Below are positions 10,524-18,894 of a stretch of DNA of 33,241 nt, in pieces. The stretch is taken from positions 1 to 33,241 of the forward strand of contig JAIQFI010000055.1 in NCBI GenBank assembly GCA_020073345.1. The letters are read 5' to 3'. A program made the translations under genes and the position numbers. Origin of the DNA: Terriglobia bacterium. GTDB taxonomy: Bacteria > Acidobacteriota > Terriglobia > Bryobacterales > Bryobacteraceae. Position 1 is the first letter of the stretch. Each line of letters begins with the position of its first letter. The notes under the pieces were generated by a model. It was not told the origin of the DNA and made no database searches. It saw only the letters and a program-made list of their open reading frames with translations.

Positions 10524-12413
10524 CTAGCCGCGGTTGCGGAACACAAATTTCCCGCCGCTCTCAATTACGGGATGAAGCGCTTCGCGGCTCACGAGCTTCT
10601 CGAGGCGTTCCACTTGAGGGGACTCCACGCAGATATAGTAGAGATCCTGCGAGAGCCAACGGTCGCGAAATCCCGCGTCGTCGATGAACACGTCGCGGGG
10701 AGCGTCTGGAGCATTCGAACCGTATTCCAGATTATTGACGCGGCCGTTCAGCAACAGCACGTGTTGCCCCCGATACGCCTCGGCATAGAACACGACCGAG
10801 GAAAATGTGTAGTACTGATTATCGAGAATCAGTGTGCCGCGTGGCGCACGATTGAGCGCTTCCGCCAACGGCCTGGAAGCGAGGTAAGGATCGAAGGCGA
10901 CCAGCGCAAGGCGCGCCGCGTGGATGAACAGAATCATCATGATCACTGCGCCCAAAACCTTGCCTGACATTTTTTCTCGGAATGCGGAAATCGCTCCGAT
11001 CAGGAATCCGAGACCCGCCAGCAGCAGGGGAGTTCGCAGGTAAGCGAACGACGCCAGCGTCAGATCGCCCATGTGTCCGAGCGAGAGCGTATACGCTTCA
11101 GGATGCTGTATGAGGGCGCGGGAGATATCGCCCGGCGCGGGTAGGTTCCACACCTGCGAAAGGATAAAGCCGATTGCGGCCAGCGCCAGCGTCGCGATCA
11201 CGCCCAGAGCAATATGCCCCTTGCGGATCCATGCCGAGGCGCGATCCTCGGTCAGCGCGCTTCCAATGAGCAGTGCCAGCGCCGGGTAGCACGGCATCGA
11301 ATAGTATTCCTGCGTGGACGAGAACGTGAAGAACACCAGCAGGAATCCGGCCCAACACAGGCACAGCAGTCGCATCCTGGAGGCTCGGTCCAGGAGAGAT
11401 GCGCGGTCCACGTTACGATAATTCAGCTTGACGGCCGCCGGCAGGTACACGCTCCAGGGAAACAGCCACAGCAGGTGGAACAGCCAGAAGTACAAGCGGG
11501 GAACGGTGTTGTAGTCGCGCGGAAAACGTAAATTCAAAAAGCGCAGCAAATGTTCATTGAAGAAGTAAAACCAGAAGAAGCCGCGATACTGTCCGGGTCC
11601 GCTGTGCATCGTGAAATCGAAGTACGGCGGATTTCGCAATGTTGCCAGGATGTGCCACGGCGCGGCGATCGCGAGGGCCAAAAGAATTCCGCGGAATACG
11701 TGCAATTTCCGCCATGCCTGACGCGAACCCCATTCCCCGGTGAAGGCAAGGAACAGAAGCATGGCCGCGATAGGGAACAAGGCGGCGATCAATCCCTTCA
11801 GCAGCAATCCCGTTCCGATCGCCGCCGCCATGACGGCGCTCCATAAACCTGGCTGGGCTTCATCGGGATCAAGCGCGCGCAGAAACGCCCACAGAGCCAG
11901 GGCGATGGTCGCCGTAATCGTGACGTCGGGAATCTGGATGCGCGTGAACAGAAAAAGTCCCACGCAGGTGGCCAGCGTGAGGCCCGCATACATTCCCGCA
12001 CGGCGTGAAAACGCCCACGTACCGGCGCGATACGTCAGCCAGCACAACAGAACGGCCGAAAGCGCAACGGGCAGACGCGCTACCCAGTCGTGGACGCCAA
12101 AGGCCTTGAATGCGAGCGCGATCATCCAGTACTTGAGCGGAGATTTTTCGAGGTATGCGATTCCGTCCAGGCGGGCGGTCACCCAGTCGCCGGAATCGAG
12201 CATGTTGCGGGAGATTTGCGCCTGGACCGCGTCCACGTCGTCCATGAGCGACGGCGGACTGGCGATGCAGCCCAGGAAAACGATGGCTGCGACTAAGAAA
12301 ACGGTTAGGCCGAGGTACGCAGACCCACCTGAATCGCTGGATGTTCCTCCGCGCGAGACGGAGCCGTGATTCCCCAGTGTTTCATCCAGAGGAACAGAAC
12401 CACGAGTCCCCAT
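10524..12413 (-). CDS. ArnT/PMT-like membrane glycosyltransferase (GT39/GT83 family)
   Basis: This integral membrane enzyme is expected to move a sugar from a polyprenyl-phosphate donor to an acceptor on the outer face of the cytoplasmic membrane. The 629-residue protein has about a dozen hydrophobic segments, beginning with one at about 32-48. The first periplasmic loop has 'PPSLMDDVDAVQAQISRNML' with the catalytic-type Asp pair, followed by 'YLEKSPLKYWMIA', the ArnT-type EKxP motif. A soluble C-terminal part of about 130 residues ends 'GGKFVFRNRG'. The ATG used gives a 109 bp overlap with asnB and a Gly/Ser-rich N-terminus; no better ATG, GTG or TTG exists before the first membrane segment, so the true start is uncertain. 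It is the middle gene of the asnB-GT-GT operon. Confidence 0.87.
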   Translation of the reverse strand: MGTRGSVPLDETLGNHGSVSRGGTSSDSGGSAYLGLTVFLVAAIVFLGCIASPPSLMDDVDAVQAQISRNMLDSGDWVTARLDGIAYLEKSPLKYWMIALAFKAFGVHDWVARLPVALSAVLLCWLTYRAGTWAFSRRAGMYAGLTLATCVGLFLFTRIQIPDVTITATIALALWAFLRALDPDEAQPGLWSAVMAAAIGTGLLLKGLIAALFPIAAMLLFLAFTGEWGSRQAWRKLHVFRGILLALAIAAPWHILATLRNPPYFDFTMHSGPGQYRGFFWFYFFNEHLLRFLNLRFPRDYNTVPRLYFWLFHLLWLFPWSVYLPAAVKLNYRNVDRASLLDRASRMRLLCLCWAGFLLVFFTFSSTQEYYSMPCYPALALLIGSALTEDRASAWIRKGHIALGVIATLALAAIGFILSQVWNLPAPGDISRALIQHPEAYTLSLGHMGDLTLASFAYLRTPLLLAGLGFLIGAISAFREKMSGKVLGAVIMMILFIHAARLALVAFDPYLASRPLAEALNRAPRGTLILDNQYYTFSSVVFYAEAYRGQHVLLLNGRVNNLEYGSNAPDAPRDVFIDDAGFRDRWLSQDLYYICVESPQVERLEKLVSREALHPVIESGGKFVFRNRG

Positions 12414-14221
12414 AAGTGATACCCGAGATTAGCACGGCGATCCAGGTGTGCGCGAATAACTGCATCCACGGCGGGCCACGATAGAATACCGGATTCCCGG
12501 ACGCTGCGCTCGTTCAGCGTGTCGAGAAGCAAAGGCCGCAGAATCGTCCGGAACCAGTGATGAGCCGGGATGTCGAAGCCTTCCTTGCCGCGTCTCACCA
12601 CGGCTCGCGGCAGACGATCTTTCATGAGTTCGCGCAATACGAACTTCAGGTTTCCGCCCCGGATTTTCAGATTCTCCGGAAGGCGGGAGGCGAACTCGAC
12701 GATCCGATGATCGAGGAACGGCGGCCGCACCTCGAGAGAATGAGCCATGCTCATGCGGTCGACCTTGGCCAGGATGTCGTCGGGCAGGTAACAAAGCTGA
12801 TCCATGCACAGGAAACGGCTCAAGCCAGTGGCGGCGCGCCCCCGGTACCCGGTGCCCGCCAGGCCGGCGGGAACGTTCCAGCCGTTTCGCAAATTCCGTT
12901 GCTGGCCGCGCGAAAAAGTGCCGTTCCAGAAGAAGTGAGCCTCCACGGGATCGAGCAGAGATCCCTGCAGCAGGCGGGTGAGCTTGTAGTCCAGACCGAT
13001 CTTCTCATCGGAAACCGGTAGCAGCCGTGAGGTTCTTTCCCCAAATCGCAGAACACCCGGCGGCAGATGGCGCAGGCGTTGGGAATAGCGATCCGCCAAA
13101 TAAGTTTTATAGCCGCCGAACAATTCGTCGGCCCCGTCGCCTGAAAGGGCCACTGTGACGTGGCGCCGGCACATCTTGGAAAGGAACCAAACCGGCAGAG
13201 CGCCGGCATCCGCGCTCGGTTCATCGGAATAATACGGGATGTCCTCGATCACGGAAGCGAGATCGGTTTCCGGATTCAAGTCGAATTCATAGTGGTCCGT
13301 TCCGTAGGCCTGCGCGATTTCCCGAAAGTAGCGGCTTTCGTCAAACGAGCGCCCCTCGAAGGACACCGAGAAGGTCTTCAGACGTCCACCTGCCGTCTCG
13401 TTGGCGTAGTGCAATATCGTGGAGGAATCCAGGCCGCCACTGCTCCACACTCCCAAAGGAACATCGGAAACCAGTTGCTCGCGGACGGCGGAGCGCAACA
13501 GTCCGTCTAATTCCTCCTTGGCTGAGGCCAAGTCTCTCTTGGGATCGGGATCGAACCGCAGCCGCCAATATTCGCCCGTGGTGACCGTACCCGCGCGCCA
13601 TTCCAGCCACGTGCCCGGCGGAACCTTTTCGACTCCCTCCACCAGCGTCCGGGGTCCCGGGACGTAATTGAGCGAGAGGTAATCCGTCAAACCCGCCAGG
13701 TCCATCGACCGGTCGATTTCCGGATGGAGCAGGATGGCCTTCAGCTCCGAGCCGAAATAGATATTTTGCCGGCGGCGGGCGAAGTACAGCGGCTTGATCC
13801 CCATGTGATCGCGCACCAGAACCAGCCGCTTTTTCGATTGCGTCCAGAAGGCTGCCGCGAACATCCCCCGAAAGCGCTGGAACGCAGCGATGTCCCATTC
13901 CAGAAATGCGTGCAGGACGGTCTCGGTGTCGCATCGCGAGTGGAACCGGTGACCCGCCTGCTCCAGCTCAGCGCGCAGCTCCATATGGTTATAGAGCTCG
14001 CCGTTGAAGACCAGTATGGTGTCGCCATCGTCGCTGGCCATGGGCTGGTCGCCGTGTTCCAGGTCGATGATCTTAAGGCGAACGGCTCCTAACGACACTT
14101 CACCCGACTCCCACACGCCTTGTTGGTCGGGCCCGCGATGAATCAGCGATCTTGTGATCTCCCAGATCCGGTCCGGATCAGGGCCTGCTTTTAGATGTGT
14201 AAACCCGGCAATCCCGCACAC
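12305..14221 (-). CDS. asnB: Glutamine-hydrolysing asparagine synthase-like amidotransferase
   Basis: Two-domain AsnB enzymes take ammonia from glutamine and amidate an acyl-adenylate, classically aspartate. After the GTG start the protein reads MCGIAGF, with Cys2 as the glutaminase nucleophile. 'LVFNGELYNHMELR' and 'DTETVLHAF' complete the N-terminal domain. The synthetase domain has the PP-loop SGGLDSS at 261-267, 'ALSGDGADELFGGY' and 'KVDRMSMAHSLEVRPPFLDHR'. At 638 residues it matches the AsnB-like group often found in exopolysaccharide and exosortase loci. Two sugar transferases follow, so it may modify a glycan or act in capsule synthesis rather than make free asparagine. The gene lies 145 bp after the preceding operon and probably has its own promoter. 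Confidence 0.93.
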   Translation of the reverse strand: MCGIAGFTHLKAGPDPDRIWEITRSLIHRGPDQQGVWESGEVSLGAVRLKIIDLEHGDQPMASDDGDTILVFNGELYNHMELRAELEQAGHRFHSRCDTETVLHAFLEWDIAAFQRFRGMFAAAFWTQSKKRLVLVRDHMGIKPLYFARRRQNIYFGSELKAILLHPEIDRSMDLAGLTDYLSLNYVPGPRTLVEGVEKVPPGTWLEWRAGTVTTGEYWRLRFDPDPKRDLASAKEELDGLLRSAVREQLVSDVPLGVWSSGGLDSSTILHYANETAGGRLKTFSVSFEGRSFDESRYFREIAQAYGTDHYEFDLNPETDLASVIEDIPYYSDEPSADAGALPVWFLSKMCRRHVTVALSGDGADELFGGYKTYLADRYSQRLRHLPPGVLRFGERTSRLLPVSDEKIGLDYKLTRLLQGSLLDPVEAHFFWNGTFSRGQQRNLRNGWNVPAGLAGTGYRGRAATGLSRFLCMDQLCYLPDDILAKVDRMSMAHSLEVRPPFLDHRIVEFASRLPENLKIRGGNLKFVLRELMKDRLPRAVVRRGKEGFDIPAHHWFRTILRPLLLDTLNERSVRESGILSWPAVDAVIRAHLDRRANLGYHLWGLVVLFLWMKHWGITAPSRAEEHPAIQVGLRTSA

Positions 14222-14274
14222 GCTTCAAAAATCCCCGCTCTCTCTCCCCCGAAAGCCCAAGAAAGCGAACCCTG

Positions 14275-14304
14275 TTGATGGACGAGCATACCACAACTTG
14301 TCAA
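14275..14304 (-). promoter_or_regulatory. Possible promoter for the asnB-glycosyltransferase operon
   Basis: On the minus strand a perfect TTGACA -35 lies at 14304-14299. The -10 position 18 bases on reads CATCAA (14280-14275), only a weak match. It sits 54-83 bases before the asnB GTG, in the 145 bp gap that holds no gene. The rest of the gap shows a CCTTTC/GAAAGG inverted repeat (14346-14358) and a T-run on the minus strand (14324-14330) that could end the upstream transcript, but no strong terminator stem. Confidence 0.35.
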
Positions 14305-14366
14305 GGATTAAGAAGAAGCAATGAAAAAAACTTCGAGCCCCTGTAAACCTTTCGGAAAGGGCCGAG

Positions 14367-15134
14367 TCAGGACCCGAGCTGTTCCGGGAACACCGCGTAG
14401 CCGTGAGGGGGCGGGAACAGATCCTGGAGCAACAGCAGGCGTTTTCGGAGATACCGGCTGGGAAGCTGGCGAGGGCCCGTATCCACATCGATATCGCAGC
14501 AAATACCGTGCAGGTAAAGAGTTAGCGTATCGATGAAGGACTGGCGGGCGTAGGTTCGAAAGGCTTTGGCGCTCATGGTCGCCTGGGAACGCCGGAGGGC
14601 CTGTTTAAGCCTCCAGCTGGCCTCATCCACCTCGCCGTGCACGTCCGAATTCAGCTCATCCCGCATCATGCGGCTGTAACCGGTTTCGACGGCCTCGGTC
14701 CACTGCTCGCCCAGTACGGTGGCAAGCAGGTGGTAAAGGCGGTAATGGTACTCCGCGACTTCCTGATCCTTGAGCGCGAAGGCCAGAACCGTCTCCCCGC
14801 CCAGGCTGAGCTGGGTAGCGGCGGAAATCCGGCCGTGAGAAGGCTTTTCAATCGATACATATTCCGCCGGGGCAGGTTTGGCGCGGCTGCCGTCTTTGGC
14901 GTTGGTCCGTTCGAGGTAGGGAACCAGGAGAATCGAGATTTTGGGCAAGGCCGCGGCGACCCCGGGAGGCAGAGCAGCCACCGGTTCTTCCAGGTACTCC
15001 TTCAGGTCCTCCTCGCTCAACGGAACTGAGGCGCAGAAATAGGAGAACGTGTTGCTGAGCGGGATCATTTCACTGCGAAACCGCTCGGCGAACTGGCGGA
15101 CGCTCAGCTTGGAGAGATCAACTTGGGCGGGCAT
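14367..15134 (-). CDS. Conserved-looking protein of unknown function, paired with the FHA phosphatase
   Basis: I do not recognise a family. The 255-residue protein has no signal peptide or clear membrane segment. Its N-terminus 'VDLSKLSVRQFAERFRSEMIPLSNTFSYFCASVPL' looks alpha-helical. The middle carries 'ILLVPYLE', 'GRISAATQLSLGGETVLAFALKDQEVAEYHYRLYHLLATV' and the C-terminal part 'FRTYARQSFIDTLTLYLHGICCDIDVDTGPRQLPSRYLRKRLLLLQDLFPPP' has a Cys pair and basic helices. The ATG lies 20 bp after the stop of the FHA-GAF-PP2C gene on the same strand, so the two are almost surely co-transcribed and may work together. A regulator or target of the phosphatase is possible, but the sequence does not show this. 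Confidence 0.78.
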   Translation of the reverse strand: MPAQVDLSKLSVRQFAERFRSEMIPLSNTFSYFCASVPLSEEDLKEYLEEPVAALPPGVAAALPKISILLVPYLERTNAKDGSRAKPAPAEYVSIEKPSHGRISAATQLSLGGETVLAFALKDQEVAEYHYRLYHLLATVLGEQWTEAVETGYSRMMRDELNSDVHGEVDEASWRLKQALRRSQATMSAKAFRTYARQSFIDTLTLYLHGICCDIDVDTGPRQLPSRYLRKRLLLLQDLFPPPHGYAVFPEQLGS

Positions 15135-15154
15135 TCGGGGCTGCTGCTTCTATT

Positions 15155-16816
15155 CTACAGCCGTCGGGCGATGACGACGGTAATATCATCGGCGGCCGGG
15201 GCGCCCTGCGTGAATTCGCGTACGGCGCGATGGATCTCCTGAACGATCTCGGCGGCGGGGCGATCACGGAGCGAGGCCACCAGGTTCGCCAGGCGCTCCT
15301 CGCCGAACTGGTTATCCTGGGGATCGGCCTCTTCGGTCACACCGTCGCTGAACAGGACCAGGACGTCGCCTGGATCCAAGGTGATGTGGGCCTCCTGGTA
15401 TTGGGCCATGGGAAGGATTCCCAGAATCATGCCGCCACCGCCTTCGAGCGTTTCGAATCCGCCCTTGGCGCGCACCACCAGAGGCGGGTTGTGCCCGGCG
15501 TTGGAGTAGACTACGTCGCCGGTCTTGGGATCGGCTATACAAGTGAAAAACGTGATGAAGCGGTTGTCGGGGCAGTTGGCGCAAGTGCTCTTGTTGAGCC
15601 GGGTCAGTTTTTTGGCGAGATCATCCGGTTCCTCGAATACGACGTGGACCCTGGCCTGCAGGCTGCTCATCAGCAGAGCCGCGGGCATGCCTTTGCCGGC
15701 CACGTCGCCGACCATGATGCCAACGCGCCCATCCGGATACTTGATGAAGTCGTAATAATCGCCGCCCACGGCGCGCGAGGCGACCGTCTTCGCCCCGATA
15801 TCCAGGCCTTCCATCACGGGCGGCGTGCCCAGCAACCGTTCCTGGATGAGCGCGGCCTGGTGCATGTCCTTGGCCATGGCGCGCTCGGCTTCTTCGATTT
15901 CGTTCAGCCGCGCGTGCTCGATGCGGATGGCCGCGACGTTGGCCATCACCGTCAGCAGGTTCAGATCTTCGCGCGTGAATTCGCGTACGGCGTTGGGCGA
16001 ATCCACGTAGATCAGCCCGATCACGCGGTCGTTGGTTTGCAGCGGCACGGCGATCATGCTGCGAACTTTTCCTTCCACGATGCTCATGTGCTCCCGCAGG
16101 GCCTGGTCGAGCTGGGCATCCCGGATCAGCAGCGATTCTTTTTCATTGATCACCCGGTCCCGCACGGTGCTGGAGATCTTGAAACCTTCCCCGCGCGCCG
16201 CCTGTACGTTCAGATCCTTTCCATCGAGCGTCATCAGGACGCCGCGGCCGGCCATCACCGCCTCCACCGACAAATCCATGATCAGAGGAAACAGTTCCGC
16301 CAGAGGACGGTGTCCGGCCAGCTCGCGTCCGGCGCGGATCAGGGCCCGCATCTGCGGGCTGCCCTGCATCACGGTAGTTTTATTGAGATCGTCGACCTGC
16401 GGACCCAGGACACCGTCGAGGCTGGCGACCACGGTGGTGGCGCTTCGCGAGAATTGCTCCCCTTCATCCACGAACATGACGGTGTTTTGGGAGGCTGGGC
16501 CAGGGCCGGCGAATTCGATGGTCAGGTGCCCGGCCGAAACACGATCGCCCGGCAGAAACGGCATCGGTTTTTCGATGCGGATGCCGTTCAGCAGCGTGCC
16601 GTTCTTGCTGCCCAGATCCTCCACGGTCCATTGGCCGTTGCGGCCGGCCAGGGCCAGGTGCTGGCGCGAAAGACCGATATCGTCCGGGTAACACAGTTCG
16701 TTCGCGCTGGAGCGCCCGAGCGTGATGCGGTCGTGATCCAGGGCAATGGTCACGGTTTTGCCATCCAGATCACGGATGACCAGTTCGCGCGGGCTAAGCT
16801 GGGTGCTGGCAGCCAA
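15155..16816 (-). CDS. FHA-GAF-PP2C (SpoIIE/RsbU-type) serine phosphatase
   Basis: This cytoplasmic signalling phosphatase of 553 residues has three parts. The FHA domain (about 15-103) has 'ITLGRSSANEL', 'LSRQHLAL' and 'DLGSKNGTLLNG', all typical for phosphothreonine binding. A GAF domain follows (about 155-300; 'SMIAVPLQTNDRVIGLIYVDS'), and a short coiled segment leads into the PP2C domain (about 340-553). Metal-site motifs GGDYYD (351-356), DVAGKG (371-376), 'FSDGVTEE' and 'ADDITVVIARR' are intact. Such enzymes usually dephosphorylate an anti-sigma-factor antagonist (partner switching), but no STAS or HPK-type anti-sigma gene is visible here. The start used is TTG with AGGA close by; a later start would cut into the FHA domain. 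Confidence 0.92.
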   Translation of the reverse strand: MAASTQLSPRELVIRDLDGKTVTIALDHDRITLGRSSANELCYPDDIGLSRQHLALAGRNGQWTVEDLGSKNGTLLNGIRIEKPMPFLPGDRVSAGHLTIEFAGPGPASQNTVMFVDEGEQFSRSATTVVASLDGVLGPQVDDLNKTTVMQGSPQMRALIRAGRELAGHRPLAELFPLIMDLSVEAVMAGRGVLMTLDGKDLNVQAARGEGFKISSTVRDRVINEKESLLIRDAQLDQALREHMSIVEGKVRSMIAVPLQTNDRVIGLIYVDSPNAVREFTREDLNLLTVMANVAAIRIEHARLNEIEEAERAMAKDMHQAALIQERLLGTPPVMEGLDIGAKTVASRAVGGDYYDFIKYPDGRVGIMVGDVAGKGMPAALLMSSLQARVHVVFEEPDDLAKKLTRLNKSTCANCPDNRFITFFTCIADPKTGDVVYSNAGHNPPLVVRAKGGFETLEGGGGMILGILPMAQYQEAHITLDPGDVLVLFSDGVTEEADPQDNQFGEERLANLVASLRDRPAAEIVQEIHRAVREFTQGAPAADDITVVIARRL

Positions 16817-16937
16817 GGTCCTAGCGTATCATTCCTTTGCCCTTAAGGCCTTAAGCGCCTTTAGCCTTACGGACTTTCGCGAGGCCCGGCTCAAGGCCAG
16901 GGCCCGGGCTGACGATAGAGCCAGAGTGAGGTTTAAC

Positions 16938-16967
16938 TTGACCCCGAGACGTAACATGATGCAGAAT
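16938..16967 (+). promoter_or_regulatory. Possible promoter for the penicillin-binding protein-like gene
   Basis: TTGACC (16938-16943) and CAGAAT (16962-16967) are 18 bases apart and end 40 bases before the GTG start at 17008. AGAGAGA directly before the GTG could be a weak ribosome site. The 191 bp divergent gap also holds the perfect palindrome TTAAGGCCTTAA (16843-16854), nearer the phosphatase start, of unknown use. Confidence 0.35.
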
Positions 16968-17007
16968 GTGTGTTTCAGCGTCCAACCGAAATCTAATGTA
17001 AGAGAGA

Positions 17008-18216
17008 GTGAGCTTGCACCTTAATCGCCAGGCCATCATCCGATCCCTGACTGTACTGGCCGCTGCGGCTGCCACCCTGCTGCAGGGAGCCACAACATCC
17101 CCCAAGCAATCCACTAAGAAAACCGCCAGCAAGAGCTCCAAGAAAGCCACCGGAGCCCGGAAAACCGTGCCTGCCAAGGCGACGGCTTTCGCGGCCAAGC
17201 CGACCACTTCCGCTGCGGTGAAGAGAACGGTCCGGAGATCTTCGTCGGTCAGCCGGAGCCGGTGGAGTGCGCCGAATTATGCACTATCCACCGAGGGCGA
17301 TCTTGTGGAAGGGGATGATCTCGTCGCACGCAACGCAGCGGTGGGTGCGTTAGGCCGGCTGAACGGCTCGGTGGTCGTGGCCGATGCAGATTCGGGGCGA
17401 ATCCTGACCATCGTCAATCAGAAGCTGGCTTATAAGAGCGGATTCCAGCCTTGTTCCACCATCAAAGTTCCGGTGGCGCTAGCCGCGCTGAGCGAGACGG
17501 TGATCGATCGCCTCACCAAAATCCGCATTTACGGGAACACCAAGGTGGCCATGACCGAAGCTCTGGCCAAATCCAACAATCAGTACTTCGCCAGCCTGGG
17601 CGAGAAGCTGGGCTTCGAGCGCATGAGCTACTACGCGCGCTTGTTCGGCTTGGGTGAGAAAGCCAGCCTGGATATCGAACAGGAGCAACCCGGCATCCTG
17701 CCTTCCGAGACGCCCAAGAGCGGCATGGGCATGATGACCAGCTTCGGCGATGGGATCACCATCACGCCGCTGGAGATGGCCGGACTCATGGGCGCGGTGG
17801 CCAACGGCGGGACGCTGTACTACCTGCAGTATCCAAAGAACCAGCAGCAGGCCGGCGAGATGATTCCGCAGGTGAAGCGCCGCCTGGATATCGACTACCT
17901 GATTCCCGAAATCAAGCCGGGCATGATGGGAGCCGTGGAATATGGAACGGCCCGGCGCATTGGCTTCGATCCCAACGAGCCCATTTACGGCAAGACCGGG
18001 ACGTGCACCGATACGCGCACGCCGACGCACCTGGGCTGGTTCGGTTCGTTCACGGAAGTGGGCGACCAGCGCCTGGTGGTGGTGGTGCTGCTGACCGGCG
18101 GAAGCGCGGTCAGCGGTCCGACGGCCGCGGGTGTCGCCGGCAATGTCTACAAGAACCTGGACGCTGGAAACTACTTCGCGAAGCGTCCGGTGGTCATCGC
18201 CTCGGCCGGACAGTAA
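17008..18216 (+). CDS. Penicillin-binding transpeptidase-domain protein
   Basis: This looks like an exported serine transpeptidase acting on peptidoglycan. The 402-residue protein has a hydrophobic start (about 10-28), then a Lys/Ala/Ser/Thr-rich basic linker (30-85). The catalytic domain has SxxK as Ser150-Lys153 (CSTIKV), SxN as SNN at 189-191 and KTGT at 329-332, so all three active-site motifs are present. It has no transglycosylase or PBP-dimer domain, and the 36-residue gap between SxxK and SxN is shorter than in classical PBPs (roughly 50-60). A class D beta-lactamase-like enzyme is an alternative, since both share the fold, but 'FGDGITITPLEMAGLMGAVANGG' is PBP-like. It starts at GTG. 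Confidence 0.85.
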   Translation: MSLHLNRQAIIRSLTVLAAAAATLLQGATTSPKQSTKKTASKSSKKATGARKTVPAKATAFAAKPTTSAAVKRTVRRSSSVSRSRWSAPNYALSTEGDLVEGDDLVARNAAVGALGRLNGSVVVADADSGRILTIVNQKLAYKSGFQPCSTIKVPVALAALSETVIDRLTKIRIYGNTKVAMTEALAKSNNQYFASLGEKLGFERMSYYARLFGLGEKASLDIEQEQPGILPSETPKSGMGMMTSFGDGITITPLEMAGLMGAVANGGTLYYLQYPKNQQQAGEMIPQVKRRLDIDYLIPEIKPGMMGAVEYGTARRIGFDPNEPIYGKTGTCTDTRTPTHLGWFGSFTEVGDQRLVVVVLLTGGSAVSGPTAAGVAGNVYKNLDAGNYFAKRPVVIASAGQ

Positions 18217-18489
18217 ACCTGCTCCACCATTCTTTTTGGGGCCCCAGTGCCGCGCAGTTTTACTCCCCACGGCGGGAGTCCGGAGACTGTACCGGCCACA
18301 TCCAGTGACACGCAGGCCTTGCGCCACAGTGTCTAGAATGCTGGCGCCTGGCCGATTCGGCTCTCCAGTGGAAGAGCGCGCGAATTCCTTGACTTAAAGA
18401 TACCCGCGCGGAGCGGGATGCGAGGCGGCCTGAATCGGCAAGTCGCGGAGGCGGTGGGAAATCGCGTCGCGCCAAGATAGAATCTGGTA
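18217..18489 (+). other. Non-coding gap between the transpeptidase and YjbR genes
   Basis: No convincing gene is seen in these 273 bases. Present are the palindrome GGGGCCCC (18238-18245) just after a T-run and, at the end, TAGAAT (18478-18483) six bases before the next ATG. There is no recognisable terminator. Confidence 0.5.
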
Positions 18490-18894
18490 ATGGCCAGGAC
18501 GAAGATCACCTTCGACGTGGTTCGCGAGATTGGCCTCGGGCTGCCGGATGTTGAGGAGAGCACGATGTACGGAGCGCTCGCCCTTAAAGTGCGCGGAAAC
18601 CTCCTGGCGTGCAAGGCCATCAACAAATCGGCCGAGCAGGATTCCCTGGTCGTCCGTATCGATTTCGATCAGCGCGATGCGCTCCTGGCGGAAGCACCCG
18701 AGACGTACTACGTGACGGATCACTACGTGAATTACCCATCAGTCCTTGTGAGACTATCCCAGATCCGCATGGACGAGTTGCGCGACCTGCTTACCTCGGC
18801 GTGGCAGTTCGTTACGTCGCAAAAAAAGAGGAACGCGAGGCCCAAGAAACACGTTTTAAAGACTAATATCGCTGGCAGGCGGAGGGACCCATGA
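18490..18894 (+). CDS. YjbR/MmcQ family DNA-binding-fold protein
   Basis: This small cytoplasmic protein of 134 residues is from the MmcQ/YjbR family, which has a CyaY-like or double-wing DNA-binding fold and no firmly known function. The family pattern is clear: 'VREIGLGLPDVEESTMYGALALKVRGNLLAC', 'LVVRIDFDQRDALLAEAPETYYVTDHYVNYPSVLVRL' and 'ELRDLLTSAWQFV'. The last 20 or so residues are a basic tail beyond the usual end. TAGAAT lies six bases upstream of the ATG with no Shine-Dalgarno between, which fits a leaderless transcript. The stop overlaps the start of the TIGR03435 gene as ATGA, so the two are translationally coupled. Confidence 0.88.
   Translation: MARTKITFDVVREIGLGLPDVEESTMYGALALKVRGNLLACKAINKSAEQDSLVVRIDFDQRDALLAEAPETYYVTDHYVNYPSVLVRLSQIRMDELRDLLTSAWQFVTSQKKRNARPKKHVLKTNIAGRRRDP

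Noticed and set aside
14225-14488. 87-codon minus-strand frame between the unknown protein and asnB
   Set aside because: It overlaps the end of the 255-residue gene in another frame, is Cys/Arg/Ser-rich and has no ribosome site or recognisable domain.
15230-16846. 538-codon open frame opposite the FHA-GAF-PP2C gene
   Set aside because: Antisense shadow of a gene with intact catalytic motifs; the translation is His/Asp/Gly-rich with no recognisable domain.
16851-17207. 118-codon minus-strand frame across the transpeptidase start
   Set aside because: Overlaps the signal peptide and linker of the transpeptidase gene on the other strand; repetitive Ala/Val content reflects the linker codons.
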